Assembly: GCA_905203995.1 (NCBI GenBank)
Contig: CAJKXZ010000003.1
Coordinates: 124,001 to 188,000, forward strand
Reading direction: 5' to 3'
From: an uncultured Methanomassiliicoccus sp.
GTDB taxonomy: Archaea; Thermoplasmatota; Thermoplasmata; Methanomassiliicoccales; Methanomassiliicoccaceae
Length of the DNA: 64,000 nt
How positions within the stretch are numbered: position 1 is the first letter of the stretch; each line of letters opens with the position of its first letter. Below, in pieces: positions 42,238-50,891 of the stretch. A program made the position numbers and the translations under genes. The notes below the pieces were generated by a model. It was not told where the DNA came from. It ran no database searches and worked only from the letters and a program-made list of their open reading frames with translations.

Positions 42238-42858
42238 ATGGTTAAGATCGTCTTTAGAAAACTGAACAAATCGGATCTTCCCTACCTGAAATCAATGCTG
42301 ACTGATATCTGGGAAATAGAGCGTTTTACTGCCGGTAATCAGATTCTAGCAAACCACATTATCTCTTCAATATTGTACGCCGATCTCATTAACCACAATT
42401 ATTCGGAAATTGCGCTCTGTGACCATCGTGTCGTGGGCATCTTATTGGCACGTATTGGTAACGATAAAGAGTTCCATCCGCTGTGGAAGTTAAAAGAGTT
42501 TTATCATTCATTATGTTTGAAAATTTCTCGCAATAATCGTAATCTTCAGGAATACGAAAAGGTCAATAATTCCTTTAAGAAACTGTTAGCTAACCGCCCC
42601 TGCGCCAGCGAACTGATCTTTTTCATGGTGGCAAGCAGCATGCGTGGCCAAGGAGTTGGCAAATCATTAATCACGCATTATTTTGATAAATGCTCTTCAC
42701 AGGACATCCATGAGCTCTGTCTGGTGACTGATACTCAATGCAACTATGAATATTATAATAAAGCTGGCTTCACCCTCGAAGCCCACGAATCATTTCCTGT
42801 GAATCTTTCCACAGGTGAAGTCAATCATGAAACTTTCTTATACACATATAAACCATAA
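42238..42858 (+). CDS. GNAT-family N-acetyltransferase, long form
   Basis: 206 residues. MVASSMRGQGVGKSLITHY carries the acetyl-CoA loop (RGQGVGK), and NYEYYNKAGFTLE is the C-terminal motif. An insertion of about 45 residues (WKLKEFYHSLCLKISRNNRN and following helices, about 82-125) before motif A is not usual and could give a distinct acceptor pocket. I chose ATG 42238 over the upstream extension, which has no similarity to the fold. Confidence 0.7.
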   Translation: MVKIVFRKLNKSDLPYLKSMLTDIWEIERFTAGNQILANHIISSILYADLINHNYSEIALCDHRVVGILLARIGNDKEFHPLWKLKEFYHSLCLKISRNNRNLQEYEKVNNSFKKLLANRPCASELIFFMVASSMRGQGVGKSLITHYFDKCSSQDIHELCLVTDTQCNYEYYNKAGFTLEAHESFPVNLSTGEVNHETFLYTYKP

Positions 42859-42952
42859 TATATTTTTAATATAAAATAAATATGCTAAATTATAGGGATC
42901 TTGGCTGCCGCATCGAGAAGCAATAGTTTAACATTCAGAAACGCATTAATGA

Positions 42953-42985
42953 CTCCAACTTAATGGATATGCTGGAAGTTGGAGG
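42953..42985 (+). promoter_or_regulatory. Hairpin that buries the ribosome-binding site of the sensor gene
   Basis: CTCCAACTT (42953-42961) pairs perfectly with AAGTTGGAG (42976-42984) around a 14-base loop. The right arm contains four of the five bases of the GGAGG (42981-42985) that serves the TTG start at 42994. The loop also holds ATG 42963, which opens a 16-codon frame (through TAA at 43011-43013) overlapping the sensor start. A TATA-like AATATAAAATA upstream would put these elements in the leader. Confidence 0.5.
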
Positions 42986-42993
42986 CTGCGCAT

Positions 42994-45900
42994 TTGCAAA
43001 ACCCTGTAGATAATTACGATAACAACTCATTAGAAAATACCAGTCCGATTGGACACGCCGCAGTGCTTTACGGATCTGATGACGATATGATCTCATCAAT
43101 GATTCCACTGCTTATTGAAAGTGTTTCTGATGAAAATCAGATGTGCCTATGTATTCTTGATGACACAATGTACATGGAGTTAACTAATCGACTTGCTGAG
43201 CAAGGCATTGACATCGCCGCTGCTCAAGAGTCTGAACGTCTGAATCATCTAATCAAGAGTGAGATTTTCTTTACCAAAGGCGTATTCAATCTTGAACACA
43301 CCTTTGCTATTTTCAGCAGTATTGCCAATGCCTCAAAACTTCACGGATTCAAACAATTGAATATCTTCACCGACATGTCTTGGACACTTCCCAAGGTGTT
43401 AAACAGAGCAGAATATGAGCTCAAGCTAAACACTCTTGCAGTACCCATTAAGTTAAACATGGTTTGCATGTATGATCTGCGGAAATTTTCATCAGATGCA
43501 GTCATGGATGCTTTAAGGACACACCCTACCATTTACGCTAACGGCGTCAAATATGCCAATCCTTTCTCTACTCCGGCAGAGCGGTTGATGCATGAAGACT
43601 TCTCGGATCTGGAGCTGGAATATGCTTTAAGAATTATCCGTAACATCTACGATCTCCAAAGTGCACTTGCTTTCAGTGAAAATAACATTGAGCAGCTGGG
43701 AAACACGATTAAGTCCTGCAATCATGAAAAGAATGAATTATCCATCACTCTGAACGAACTTAAACTAAAATTTGATCAATATGCCGAAGGAATCTCCGAT
43801 TGGATCTGGGAATCAGATGCTGAGGGAAACTTCAACTATACATCTACTGCTGTCAATTATCTCCTGGGTGTCCAGAGGGAAGAAATTCTCGGTAAAGGTT
43901 TAACCTCAATCCTCATCGATGAAGACCAAGAAATACTTACTAAAGCTTTAGAGGAGGCCAAATATCGCATTGCATCATTTGGTCCTCTTGATCTGCGTGC
44001 TTCTAAAAACGGAGAGATTGTTCATCTACGGATTTCAGCCGTTCCTTTATTCCATCGCAATGGTACTTTCTTAGGCTATCGCGGTATCACGCGTGATATT
44101 ACAAATGAAATTAATTCTGATATAAAAATTAAATCTCTTAATGAGGAAATTGCTGGTTATGCTGCTTCTTCAGCAGAGACTGCAAAAACTATTGAAGAAT
44201 TAAAGAGCAGCATCGAATCAAAAGCCGCCGAGGTTCAGTCATTAACTGAAAATCTCTCTTCTGTGCAAAATGCCCTATCAGCCAAAGATCTGGAAATCAC
44301 CAGGTTAAATGATGAGCTGCGGATCGAAAAAGACGGAGCATCGGAAATTCAAGAAAAGCTAGCTTCAAAAACGATGGAGCTTTCTATTCTTTCCAGTTCA
44401 ATTGCAGCCTTTAAAGAAGAGACCGAACGGCTAACCGGCAAACTAATCGCCGAGCAAAATAATGTAAGCAAGGCGCAGTCAGACTTCGAAGCATACAAAG
44501 TGGAATCTGATAACGAGCGCTCTTCTTTGAAAGGCGAATTATTGACGGTGCAAACTGAATTGGAGGATACCAAACTCCTCCTTGCCAATAAGAATTCAGA
44601 AATTTCTACACTCACTTCCGCTGCGGCCACTTTAGCTGATGAAAAACAAGCACTGGCATCGCAGTTAGATTCCCTTCGTGAAGATCTCAGCCGCAGTACT
44701 GCCGAGTTAACTTCTTTAACGGCAGAATTGGAAGATCTAAAATCAAAGTATAAAACAGAAGTATCGTCCTTATCTGATAAGCTGACTGCTTCGGAATCAG
44801 AATTATCCGATCTGCGGTCTTCTGTCGCGAGTAAAAATTCAGAAGTATTGACGCTGACGGCAGCGGCAGCATTACTGGCAGAAGAAAAACAAAGCTTAGA
44901 ATCGCAGGTGGGTTCCCTGCAGACTGAGCTGAAAAACCATCGCGCTCAAACGGAATCATCCGATCTGGAAATTAATTCTCTCACCAATCGTAATGCTGAA
45001 TTGCAAACACAACTGCAGACAACCACGAAGATGGTTGAAGAGTTAAAATCATCTAAAAACTCTACTGATCTGGAACTTTCATCGCTTACCGAGAAAATCG
45101 TCCAAACAGAAAATGAGCTGAAAGCCAAAGACGATGAATTGGTTTCAGTACGTGAAGCACTGTCCCTCAAAACAACTCAGCTTGATTCGTTTAATAAAAT
45201 GTTAGATGACAAAAATGAAGAAATCACAAACATGCTTAATGTCATTTCTTCCAAAGAAGTTGAGCTCAATGAGCTGCGTGAAAAGATCGCCACCCTGCAT
45301 ACTGATCTGGAGGCAGAACTTTCCGCAATGCGTAACGAACTGAAAACTTCTGTCACTCTGAGTATTGAAAATTACTATGAGGTGTTAGACTCTTCTGCAG
45401 AAGCCATCTGGGTAATCGACAACAATGGTGTGACTACCTTTACCAATAGAAGAATCTCCGAAATCTTCGGCTACTCTAAAGAAGAATTGCATGACAAAAA
45501 ACCTACTGATTTCATGAATGCGGAATGGCTCAAAGCAGAGGATCGAAAATTCCTTGAAGAACGTGTCATTAAATTTGTCCGTAAAGACGGTTCTGATCTC
45601 TGGGTCATCGCTTCCTCCATACCACTAATTTCACATGATGGTGTTCCGAAAGGTATGATGGGCATTCTGGTTGACGTCACCGAACTCAAAAAATCAGTCC
45701 CACAGATGCAAAAACCAGCGCCGCAGAAGGATCCCAATGACTTTATGGAATCACTCAACGATGCACTGACTTCTGTACTTTCCAACATTGCTCTGGTAAA
45801 AGATTACGTTATCCCTGAAGGGAGAATGTATGATAAGCTAATCAGAGTGCAGGAAGCATCAGAAGCGGCAGTTCGTGCCATTGGTTATGATAAACTTCCC

Positions 45901-46296
45901 GATCTTTCTGCACCATTGGTCCACGGTGCTGGTAGAATTCTGATTATTGACGACAACGATGCCGTTTCCGAATCGATTTCCGACCTGCTCACTCATCTCG
46001 GTTACGATCCAGAATATGCTGCCGATGGTACGGAAGGCTTAGAACTATGTACTGAGGCTGCTGCAGACAATCGTCCGTTCCTGGCCGCCATAGTCGACAT
46101 CAACATTCCAGATTGTATTGATCAAGCTGCAAAAATGTCAGCAGTTAGTCCCGGCCTTAAGATAATCGCTACGGACGTTCTAGCTGGAGATCCAATTAGC
46201 GCCGAACCCACGGCCTTCGGCTTTGCTGCCGCACTCGCTAAACCATTTTCTGCTGGAGAGTTATCTTCTTTGTTGAATAAACTCCTCAGCGCTTAA
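42994..46296 (+). CDS. MEDS-PAS-coiled-coil-PAS-receiver protein without kinase domain
   Basis: 1100 residues. Order: an N-terminal MEDS/DcmR-type sensory domain (about 20-215; GHAAVLYGSDDDM ... DMSWTLPKV), a PAS domain (about 262-372, DWIWESDAEGNFNYTS), about 415 residues of heptad-rich coiled coil, a second PAS domain (about 790-905, AIWVIDNNGVTTFTN), a short helical DHp-like stretch (about 920-965) without a clear HATPase, and a receiver domain (about 979-1100) with IIDDND, phospho-acceptor Asp in IVDINIPD (about 1035) and Lys in ALAKPF. MEDS domains are known from DcmR and methanogen sensors. TTG 42994 follows GGAGG by eight bases. Probably a soluble scaffold that signals through REC. Confidence 0.72.
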   Translation: MQNPVDNYDNNSLENTSPIGHAAVLYGSDDDMISSMIPLLIESVSDENQMCLCILDDTMYMELTNRLAEQGIDIAAAQESERLNHLIKSEIFFTKGVFNLEHTFAIFSSIANASKLHGFKQLNIFTDMSWTLPKVLNRAEYELKLNTLAVPIKLNMVCMYDLRKFSSDAVMDALRTHPTIYANGVKYANPFSTPAERLMHEDFSDLELEYALRIIRNIYDLQSALAFSENNIEQLGNTIKSCNHEKNELSITLNELKLKFDQYAEGISDWIWESDAEGNFNYTSTAVNYLLGVQREEILGKGLTSILIDEDQEILTKALEEAKYRIASFGPLDLRASKNGEIVHLRISAVPLFHRNGTFLGYRGITRDITNEINSDIKIKSLNEEIAGYAASSAETAKTIEELKSSIESKAAEVQSLTENLSSVQNALSAKDLEITRLNDELRIEKDGASEIQEKLASKTMELSILSSSIAAFKEETERLTGKLIAEQNNVSKAQSDFEAYKVESDNERSSLKGELLTVQTELEDTKLLLANKNSEISTLTSAAATLADEKQALASQLDSLREDLSRSTAELTSLTAELEDLKSKYKTEVSSLSDKLTASESELSDLRSSVASKNSEVLTLTAAAALLAEEKQSLESQVGSLQTELKNHRAQTESSDLEINSLTNRNAELQTQLQTTTKMVEELKSSKNSTDLELSSLTEKIVQTENELKAKDDELVSVREALSLKTTQLDSFNKMLDDKNEEITNMLNVISSKEVELNELREKIATLHTDLEAELSAMRNELKTSVTLSIENYYEVLDSSAEAIWVIDNNGVTTFTNRRISEIFGYSKEELHDKKPTDFMNAEWLKAEDRKFLEERVIKFVRKDGSDLWVIASSIPLISHDGVPKGMMGILVDVTELKKSVPQMQKPAPQKDPNDFMESLNDALTSVLSNIALVKDYVIPEGRMYDKLIRVQEASEAAVRAIGYDKLPDLSAPLVHGAGRILIIDDNDAVSESISDLLTHLGYDPEYAADGTEGLELCTEAAADNRPFLAAIVDINIPDCIDQAAKMSAVSPGLKIIATDVLAGDPISAEPTAFGFAAALAKPFSAGELSSLLNKLLSA

Positions 46297-46333
46297 TCTC
46301 TTCAACTTAAATGATCATCACTTAGGTGAAACC

Positions 46334-47788
46334 ATGGGCGTCTTAACGAAATTAAAGGTAAAAATCGCACGCAGAAAGCTCAACTCGATGAATATTGTCG
46401 GTACCGACTCTTTAGAAAAATTAATTCATTCCCGTTTCGAAGCCGATTTTAAAAAATCACCAGAGCTACGGGCGATGGTCGGTAAAGACTCCCTTGCAGA
46501 AATTACTGCTGAGGATATCAATACTTATCAGCTATACAAATTCAAAGAATCTATGCGTTATGCCATGGAAAACAGTCATTATTATAAAAAGAAATATGAA
46601 GCAGCTGGCATCTCGCCGGACGACATTCATACTCTCGATGACATTAGTAAAGTCCCCTTTACTGATCCTGATGACCTCGCCGCCAATTCTCTAGCCTTCT
46701 GCGCTGTCTCACAAAGCAAAGTCATGCGCGCCTTTACTACTTCGGGCACTACGGGTAACCGGAAAAGGGTCTTTTTCACACAAAATGATGTTCTCAACAT
46801 TGTCGACTCCATTGCGGCCGCAGTTAAATCAGTGGGTATGACGGAAACCGATACTCTGCAGGTCATGTTCCCGGCCGTCTCTGCATGGGATCCAGGTTTG
46901 ATGATGGACTCCGCTTGTAAACTTGCAGGCTTGAACTCGGTTGTGGCCAGCAGTGCTGATATTGATGAACAGATCAAAACAATGCGCGATAACAACACCA
47001 CCTATCTCATTGGTCTGACCTCTTTCATTTATCGGATTACCATGCTTGCTAAGTCCAAGTATGATCTCAAATCAATCGGCATTAAGACAATCATCTGTTC
47101 GGCTGAACCTCTGCCGGAAATCATGCGTAAACAGATGATTGAAGCCTGGGGTTGTCCCGTACTCGCACAATACGGTATGACTGAAATGGGACTGGCAACA
47201 GCTATTGAATGCGCTGCCTATGATGGCATGCATACTAGCGGTGCCTATTTCTTTGTGGAAGCCGTCGATCCCGTCACCGGTGAATCTAAGCCCTATGGTG
47301 AAAGCGGGGAGTTAATCTGGACTTCCTTGGTCATGGAAGGTACGCCTTTAATCCGTTATCGCAGCCGGGATGTTTCGATGATCCTGCCGCCACCTTGCAA
47401 ATGCGGTTGTTTCAGTACCATCCGCCGAGTGGCTAAAATTCAAGGCCGTTTAGATACACAGACCAAAATCGGTTATGGGCAGAAGATCTTCCCGGCTCTC
47501 TTTGACGAGGTTCTGCTGGCCGTTCCAGGAGTTTTAAGTTACAAACTTACACTCACCCGTGAAGCCTACAAAGACAAGCTGAGTTTCCTGCTGGAATACG
47601 CCGGGGATGAGGAAGAAGGACGTAAACAGGTAGAAAGTGCCCTAATGAGCCTGGATGAGATCAAAGATGCCTTAGAAAACGATCTGATTGAGCCTCCGGA
47701 GATCTCCTTCATCGAAGCTGGCAGTATCGATTTTGTGCCAAAAAGCAAGGCGATTATTGATCTGAGAGAGAATTATGACGCTCCGTGA
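46334..47788 (+). CDS. AMP-dependent CoA ligase, PaaK/F390-synthetase-like
   Basis: 484 residues. TTSGTTGNRKRVFFT is the adenylate-binding loop and YGMTEMGLATAIEC the second core motif; GRLDTQTKIGYGQKIFP and the lysine near residue 475 suit the PaaK-type fold. The N-terminal 80 residues resemble the longer leader of DVU_1553-type ligases (from memory). It could activate an aromatic or other carboxylate, or adenylate F420. AGGTGAAACC precedes the ATG. It starts 37 bases after the sensor gene and may be co-transcribed with it. Confidence 0.75.
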   Translation: MGVLTKLKVKIARRKLNSMNIVGTDSLEKLIHSRFEADFKKSPELRAMVGKDSLAEITAEDINTYQLYKFKESMRYAMENSHYYKKKYEAAGISPDDIHTLDDISKVPFTDPDDLAANSLAFCAVSQSKVMRAFTTSGTTGNRKRVFFTQNDVLNIVDSIAAAVKSVGMTETDTLQVMFPAVSAWDPGLMMDSACKLAGLNSVVASSADIDEQIKTMRDNNTTYLIGLTSFIYRITMLAKSKYDLKSIGIKTIICSAEPLPEIMRKQMIEAWGCPVLAQYGMTEMGLATAIECAAYDGMHTSGAYFFVEAVDPVTGESKPYGESGELIWTSLVMEGTPLIRYRSRDVSMILPPPCKCGCFSTIRRVAKIQGRLDTQTKIGYGQKIFPALFDEVLLAVPGVLSYKLTLTREAYKDKLSFLLEYAGDEEEGRKQVESALMSLDEIKDALENDLIEPPEISFIEAGSIDFVPKSKAIIDLRENYDAP

Positions 47789-47892
47789 TCCCGTCACCGA
47801 GGAGACTACTATTGTGATCTCCTAGGAGTTTCTCATCGATACTTTCATATGCTCAATTCTATTTGGGAAGAATTATTAGGGAGAGCCCGGCT

Positions 47893-48330
47893 ATGAGAAT
47901 TTCTGATCAAGAGGAAATGTGCATTCTTGAAGCGATAAGGACCGCTAATATCTACCGCGAGGAACTTGCGTCTTCCATAATCGATGCGCCAGTCCTCACA
48001 ATAGTTGCAGCCACCGCGCGTCGAGAATTGACTGTACGTGAAATTTCAGCGCTCACTGCAATTCCACTCGCTACATGTTATAAAATTGTAGAAAAGATGT
48101 CTTCACTCGGCCTTCTCGCGGAAATCGGCAAGGTGAGAACATCCACACGGGGTAAAGCTTCCATGTACACCACGACTCTAAAATGTTTTTCTGTTGATAT
48201 TTCTAGTGGGATTATTGAGATAAGCATTACCTGGAAAAATGGGCAGACAATGAATCTGACCAAGGAAATATGCCCATCCGTATCTACCGCTGCTCCACCG
48301 GCGGAAGAGCTCAATCAACTTGCTGATTGA
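47893..48330 (+). CDS. Winged-helix transcriptional regulator
   Basis: 145 residues. A central winged-helix pattern (RELTVREISALTAIPLATCYKIVEKMSSLGLLAEIGK, shown here by RELTVREISALTA then ATCYKIVEKM) resembles the ArsR/Lrp-type helix-turn-helix, followed by a strand pair. The C-terminal half (SVDISSGIIEISITW) may dimerise or bind an effector. ATG 47893 was preferred over 47863. It may regulate the neighbouring ligase and sensor genes, but this is a guess. Confidence 0.65.
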   Translation: MRISDQEEMCILEAIRTANIYREELASSIIDAPVLTIVAATARRELTVREISALTAIPLATCYKIVEKMSSLGLLAEIGKVRTSTRGKASMYTTTLKCFSVDISSGIIEISITWKNGQTMNLTKEICPSVSTAAPPAEELNQLAD

Positions 48331-48709
48331 TCTCTAAAACCCTGAATTTATTACCGTCGGGGTCTACAAAGGTGGCTTCGACATTTCCTTCTTTATTTTT
48401 AGTAGGTTTATCGATAATCTGGACATTCTCATCCATCAGCTTGCGATGAAATGTGAAAACAGAGTCAGTAAGGAAGGTAATGCCTGTTTCTCCTCCCGGT
48501 GATTCATCGGCAATCAAGCGGAGATAGCACTTAGTGTGAGGAATGGCAAACAGTCCCGCCTCTTTCTCTTCTAAAAACAGTGATTCTTTGTAAAATTCTG
48601 TCGATTCGCTGACGTTTTTTACGCGCACTGTCACTTCAACATGCTCAATTTCCCCACCCTCAATGTAGTAGGGACCATCGTTCATGGGATCTCCAAGAGG
48701 CATAATCAT
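48311..48709 (-). CDS. VOC (glyoxalase/bleomycin-resistance) family protein
   Basis: 132 residues with one betaalphabetabetabeta VOC unit: VEVTVRVKNVSESTEFYKES and FVDPDGNKFRVLEI carry the usual metal-facing positions. VOC proteins include glyoxalases, dioxygenases and resistance proteins, so the function is open. Starts at 48709, 48703 and 48685 are all possible; GGAG fits 48685 (MNDGPYYI) best. The stop overlaps the end of the convergent regulator gene by 20 bases. Confidence 0.7.
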   Translation of the reverse strand: MIMPLGDPMNDGPYYIEGGEIEHVEVTVRVKNVSESTEFYKESLFLEEKEAGLFAIPHTKCYLRLIADESPGGETGITFLTDSVFTFHRKLMDENVQIIDKPTKNKEGNVEATFVDPDGNKFRVLEINQQVD

Positions 48710-48756
48710 CCAATAGTCGATATCAGATAATAAGCTACTGTTCGTCTAAAAAAAGG

Positions 48757-48780
48757 AATAAAAAGAGGGAGCTGAGCTCC
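48757..48780 (-). terminator. Terminator of the isocitrate dehydrogenase unit
   Basis: Minus-strand hairpin GGAGC-TCA-GCTCC (48768-48780) followed by a T-rich run (48757-48764) just after the small membrane-protein gene. Confidence 0.55.
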
Positions 48781-48789
48781 ACGTTAAAT

Positions 48790-49146
48790 TCACCTCAATT
48801 TACGGCTTGCATACATCCAAGTCTGCAAAACCGGGATGACCAAAAGCAGAGGAGCAAAGGCAACGATGTAGATCATCTGGTAATACTCACTCATATTGCT
48901 TAAAGCGACAAAGATTCCCAGCGCAATGAGAATACAACCCCAGGCCCTGAGTCCTCTGCCACCTTTGCGGTTCAAATTAGTAAGGATCTCAATCGCTTCC
49001 TTCGATTTGATATGACCTTTTAATTTGATATACATCAGAGTGTCTGGTTTTGAATTACCAGCAACTAGTGGTTTGGCAAGAACGAATATTGCCAATAATC
49101 CCGCAATTATACACTCTGCACCCAATGCTATGCCTATTGTATCCAT
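48790..49146 (-). CDS. Small membrane protein, three predicted helices
   Basis: 118 residues. Hydrophobic segments: IGIALGAECIIAGLLAIFVL (about 4-23), LRAWGCILIALGIFVAL and MIYIVAFAPLLLVIPVLQTW at the C-terminus, with a basic segment between the first two. Family not recognised. ATG 49146 has GGTG upstream. Its start lies 14 bases after the isocitrate dehydrogenase stop and the two share a terminator, so they form an operon, but a functional link is unknown. Confidence 0.6.
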   Translation of the reverse strand: MDTIGIALGAECIIAGLLAIFVLAKPLVAGNSKPDTLMYIKLKGHIKSKEAIEILTNLNRKGGRGLRAWGCILIALGIFVALSNMSEYYQMIYIVAFAPLLLVIPVLQTWMYASRKLR

Positions 49147-49159
49147 CACAACACCGCAT

Positions 49160-50398
49160 TTATTGGTAGCTCATCCATTTTGATTCCAGATTGGGATCAT
49201 TTACTGTTTCTAAGATGTAATCGGCAAACTGTGCTCCGGTAGCACCGTCTGAGCGTCCCGTCATCTTCAGTTTGCGCTCAAATTGAACACATACATCAAG
49301 CGCCATCTCCAGTTTCTTAGCTTCTTCGATGTAGCCGACGTGATTCATCAACATCGCTACTGCCTTGATCATTGAGCAAGGATCGGCATATTGCGCACGG
49401 CCTTCATCGACCATCCTTGGTGCTGAGCCGTGAATGGCTTCAAACATGGCATATTTTTTACCAATATTGGCACTGCCAGCAGTACCCACACCACCTTGGA
49501 TCTGGGCCGCTTCATCGGTGATAATGTCACCATAGAGATTGGGTAAAACAATGACACGGAAACCGCTGCGGCGGTAAGGATCAATAAGCTTAGCGGTCAT
49601 GATATCAATAAACCAGTCATCCCATTCGACTTCTGGATAATCTTTAGCTACTTCCGCCGCTATGTTCAGGAATTTTCCGTCAGTTGTTTTCACTACATTG
49701 GCTTTAGTAACTACACTGACTTTGTTGATGCCGTTCTTGTGGGCATAGTCAAATGCCAGACGGATAATCCGGTCTGAACCTTGTGAAGTTGTTACGCAGA
49801 AATCAATACCGAGGTCTTCAGTCACATCAATGCCGTCACTGCCTAAGGCATAGGAACCTTCGGTGTTTTCACGATAAAACATCCAGTCAATGCCTAATTC
49901 GGGAACTTTAACCGGCCGTACATTGGCAAAAAGATCAAGTTCTTTTCTCATAGCCACATTGGCACTTTCAATGTTCGGCCAAGGATCTCCTTTTTTAGGA
50001 GTTGTGGTAGGACCTTTAAGGATTACATGGCACTTTTTAACCTCTTCCAGAACATCATCAGGAATGGCTTTCATTGCCTTTACCCGGTTTTCAATGGTAA
50101 GTCCCTCAATGACTCTGATCTCAACTTTACCAGCTGCAATCTCGTCTTTCAGCATATTTTCTAAGACGGTTTTAGCATGCTCAGAAATGTAAGGTCCAAT
50201 GCCATCTCCTCCACAAATTCCCACTATGAGTGGTTTGAGAGATGAGTAATCAGTCCATTCTTGGTTAGCTTTCATTAACTCAATTCTCTTGAGTTGTTTC
50301 TCGAGAATTTTGCCAAAATGTTCTTTGGCATCCTCTATCGCCTTCTCATAGACCATTTTTTCAACCAAATGCCTATCAGTGAACTGATATTTGAGCAT
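49160..50398 (-). CDS. Isocitrate/isopropylmalate dehydrogenase family, probably isocitrate dehydrogenase
   Basis: 412 residues. VGICGGDGIGPYI, the loop KGPTTTPKKGDPWPNIESANVAMR in outline (SANVAMRKELDLFANVRPVK visible) and the metal-binding NLYGDIITDEAAQ mark the decarboxylating dehydrogenase fold; the ISCNVTMR-like SANVAMRK with Ser for substrate phosphate-mimic contact favours isocitrate. Cofactor (NAD or NADP) not decided. An extra helical N-terminal segment of about 55 residues precedes the fold and is unusual. AAGGAAG precedes the ATG. Confidence 0.8.
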   Translation of the reverse strand: MLKYQFTDRHLVEKMVYEKAIEDAKEHFGKILEKQLKRIELMKANQEWTDYSSLKPLIVGICGGDGIGPYISEHAKTVLENMLKDEIAAGKVEIRVIEGLTIENRVKAMKAIPDDVLEEVKKCHVILKGPTTTPKKGDPWPNIESANVAMRKELDLFANVRPVKVPELGIDWMFYRENTEGSYALGSDGIDVTEDLGIDFCVTTSQGSDRIIRLAFDYAHKNGINKVSVVTKANVVKTTDGKFLNIAAEVAKDYPEVEWDDWFIDIMTAKLIDPYRRSGFRVIVLPNLYGDIITDEAAQIQGGVGTAGSANIGKKYAMFEAIHGSAPRMVDEGRAQYADPCSMIKAVAMLMNHVGYIEEAKKLEMALDVCVQFERKLKMTGRSDGATGAQFADYILETVNDPNLESKWMSYQ

Positions 50399-50443
50399 CT
50401 TCCTTTAGCTGTTGAAAATGACACTATTTCTTAAACAAAGGGG

Positions 50444-50493
50444 CCTGCTTGGCAGGTAAAATTGAGAGAGTGATATGCGGCGTACCGCATATC
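50444..50493 (-). terminator. Two hairpins downstream of the small acidic protein gene
   Basis: GATATGCGG-CGTA-CCGCATATC (50472-50493) is a perfect 9-base-pair hairpin directly after the stop at 50500, and CCTGC-CAA-GCAGG follows at about 50444-50456 with a T-rich tail on the minus strand. One or both likely terminate transcription. Confidence 0.45.
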
Positions 50494-50499
50494 CTTATT

Positions 50500-50850
50500 T
50501 TAGCTGCGGGGAATTAGTCCCAGATCACTGTAAGACAGCAGGGCAATATTGGGCAGACCGTCTCTTGCTAGCTGGGCAGCAACCTCTTCAAATGCTTCAT
50601 CAGGCAGGATTACTGCCAGATCCAGATCCTCTGCCAGTTCATTATAATGTGTAATCGCATCGTCACGTTTCCAACTTGTATCCGATTCAATAATTTCAAT
50701 CGAAGAGGCGCTTCCATTCTCATCAGCAATGGTGATAACTACCCATTCCGTATCTTCATATTCTTCGGTATCGTGCTTAGTGATGGCACCAGGATTTTCC
50801 GTTTGGATCATTTCTATTCTTTGAAAGGCTAAATCTTCCGTGTCAATCAT
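50500..50850 (-). CDS. Small acidic protein, possible paralogue of the 3980-4339 gene
   Basis: 116 residues. WVVITIADENGSASSIEIIE, a conserved Trp, HYNELAEDLDLAVILPDE and a C-terminal helix-strand unit follow the same order as in the protein at 3980-4339, though identity is low. No metal or catalytic motif is seen. I chose ATG 50850 (MIDTEDLAFQRIEM); the frame extends to TTG 50898, where it would overlap the divergent YkgJ gene's promoter. Function unknown. Confidence 0.5.
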   Translation of the reverse strand: MIDTEDLAFQRIEMIQTENPGAITKHDTEEYEDTEWVVITIADENGSASSIEIIESDTSWKRDDAITHYNELAEDLDLAVILPDEAFEEVAAQLARDGLPNIALLSYSDLGLIPRS

Positions 50851-50891
50851 GGTATGCTTCTTTTTGTTGAAGTTATTCAATTTACTTTCGC

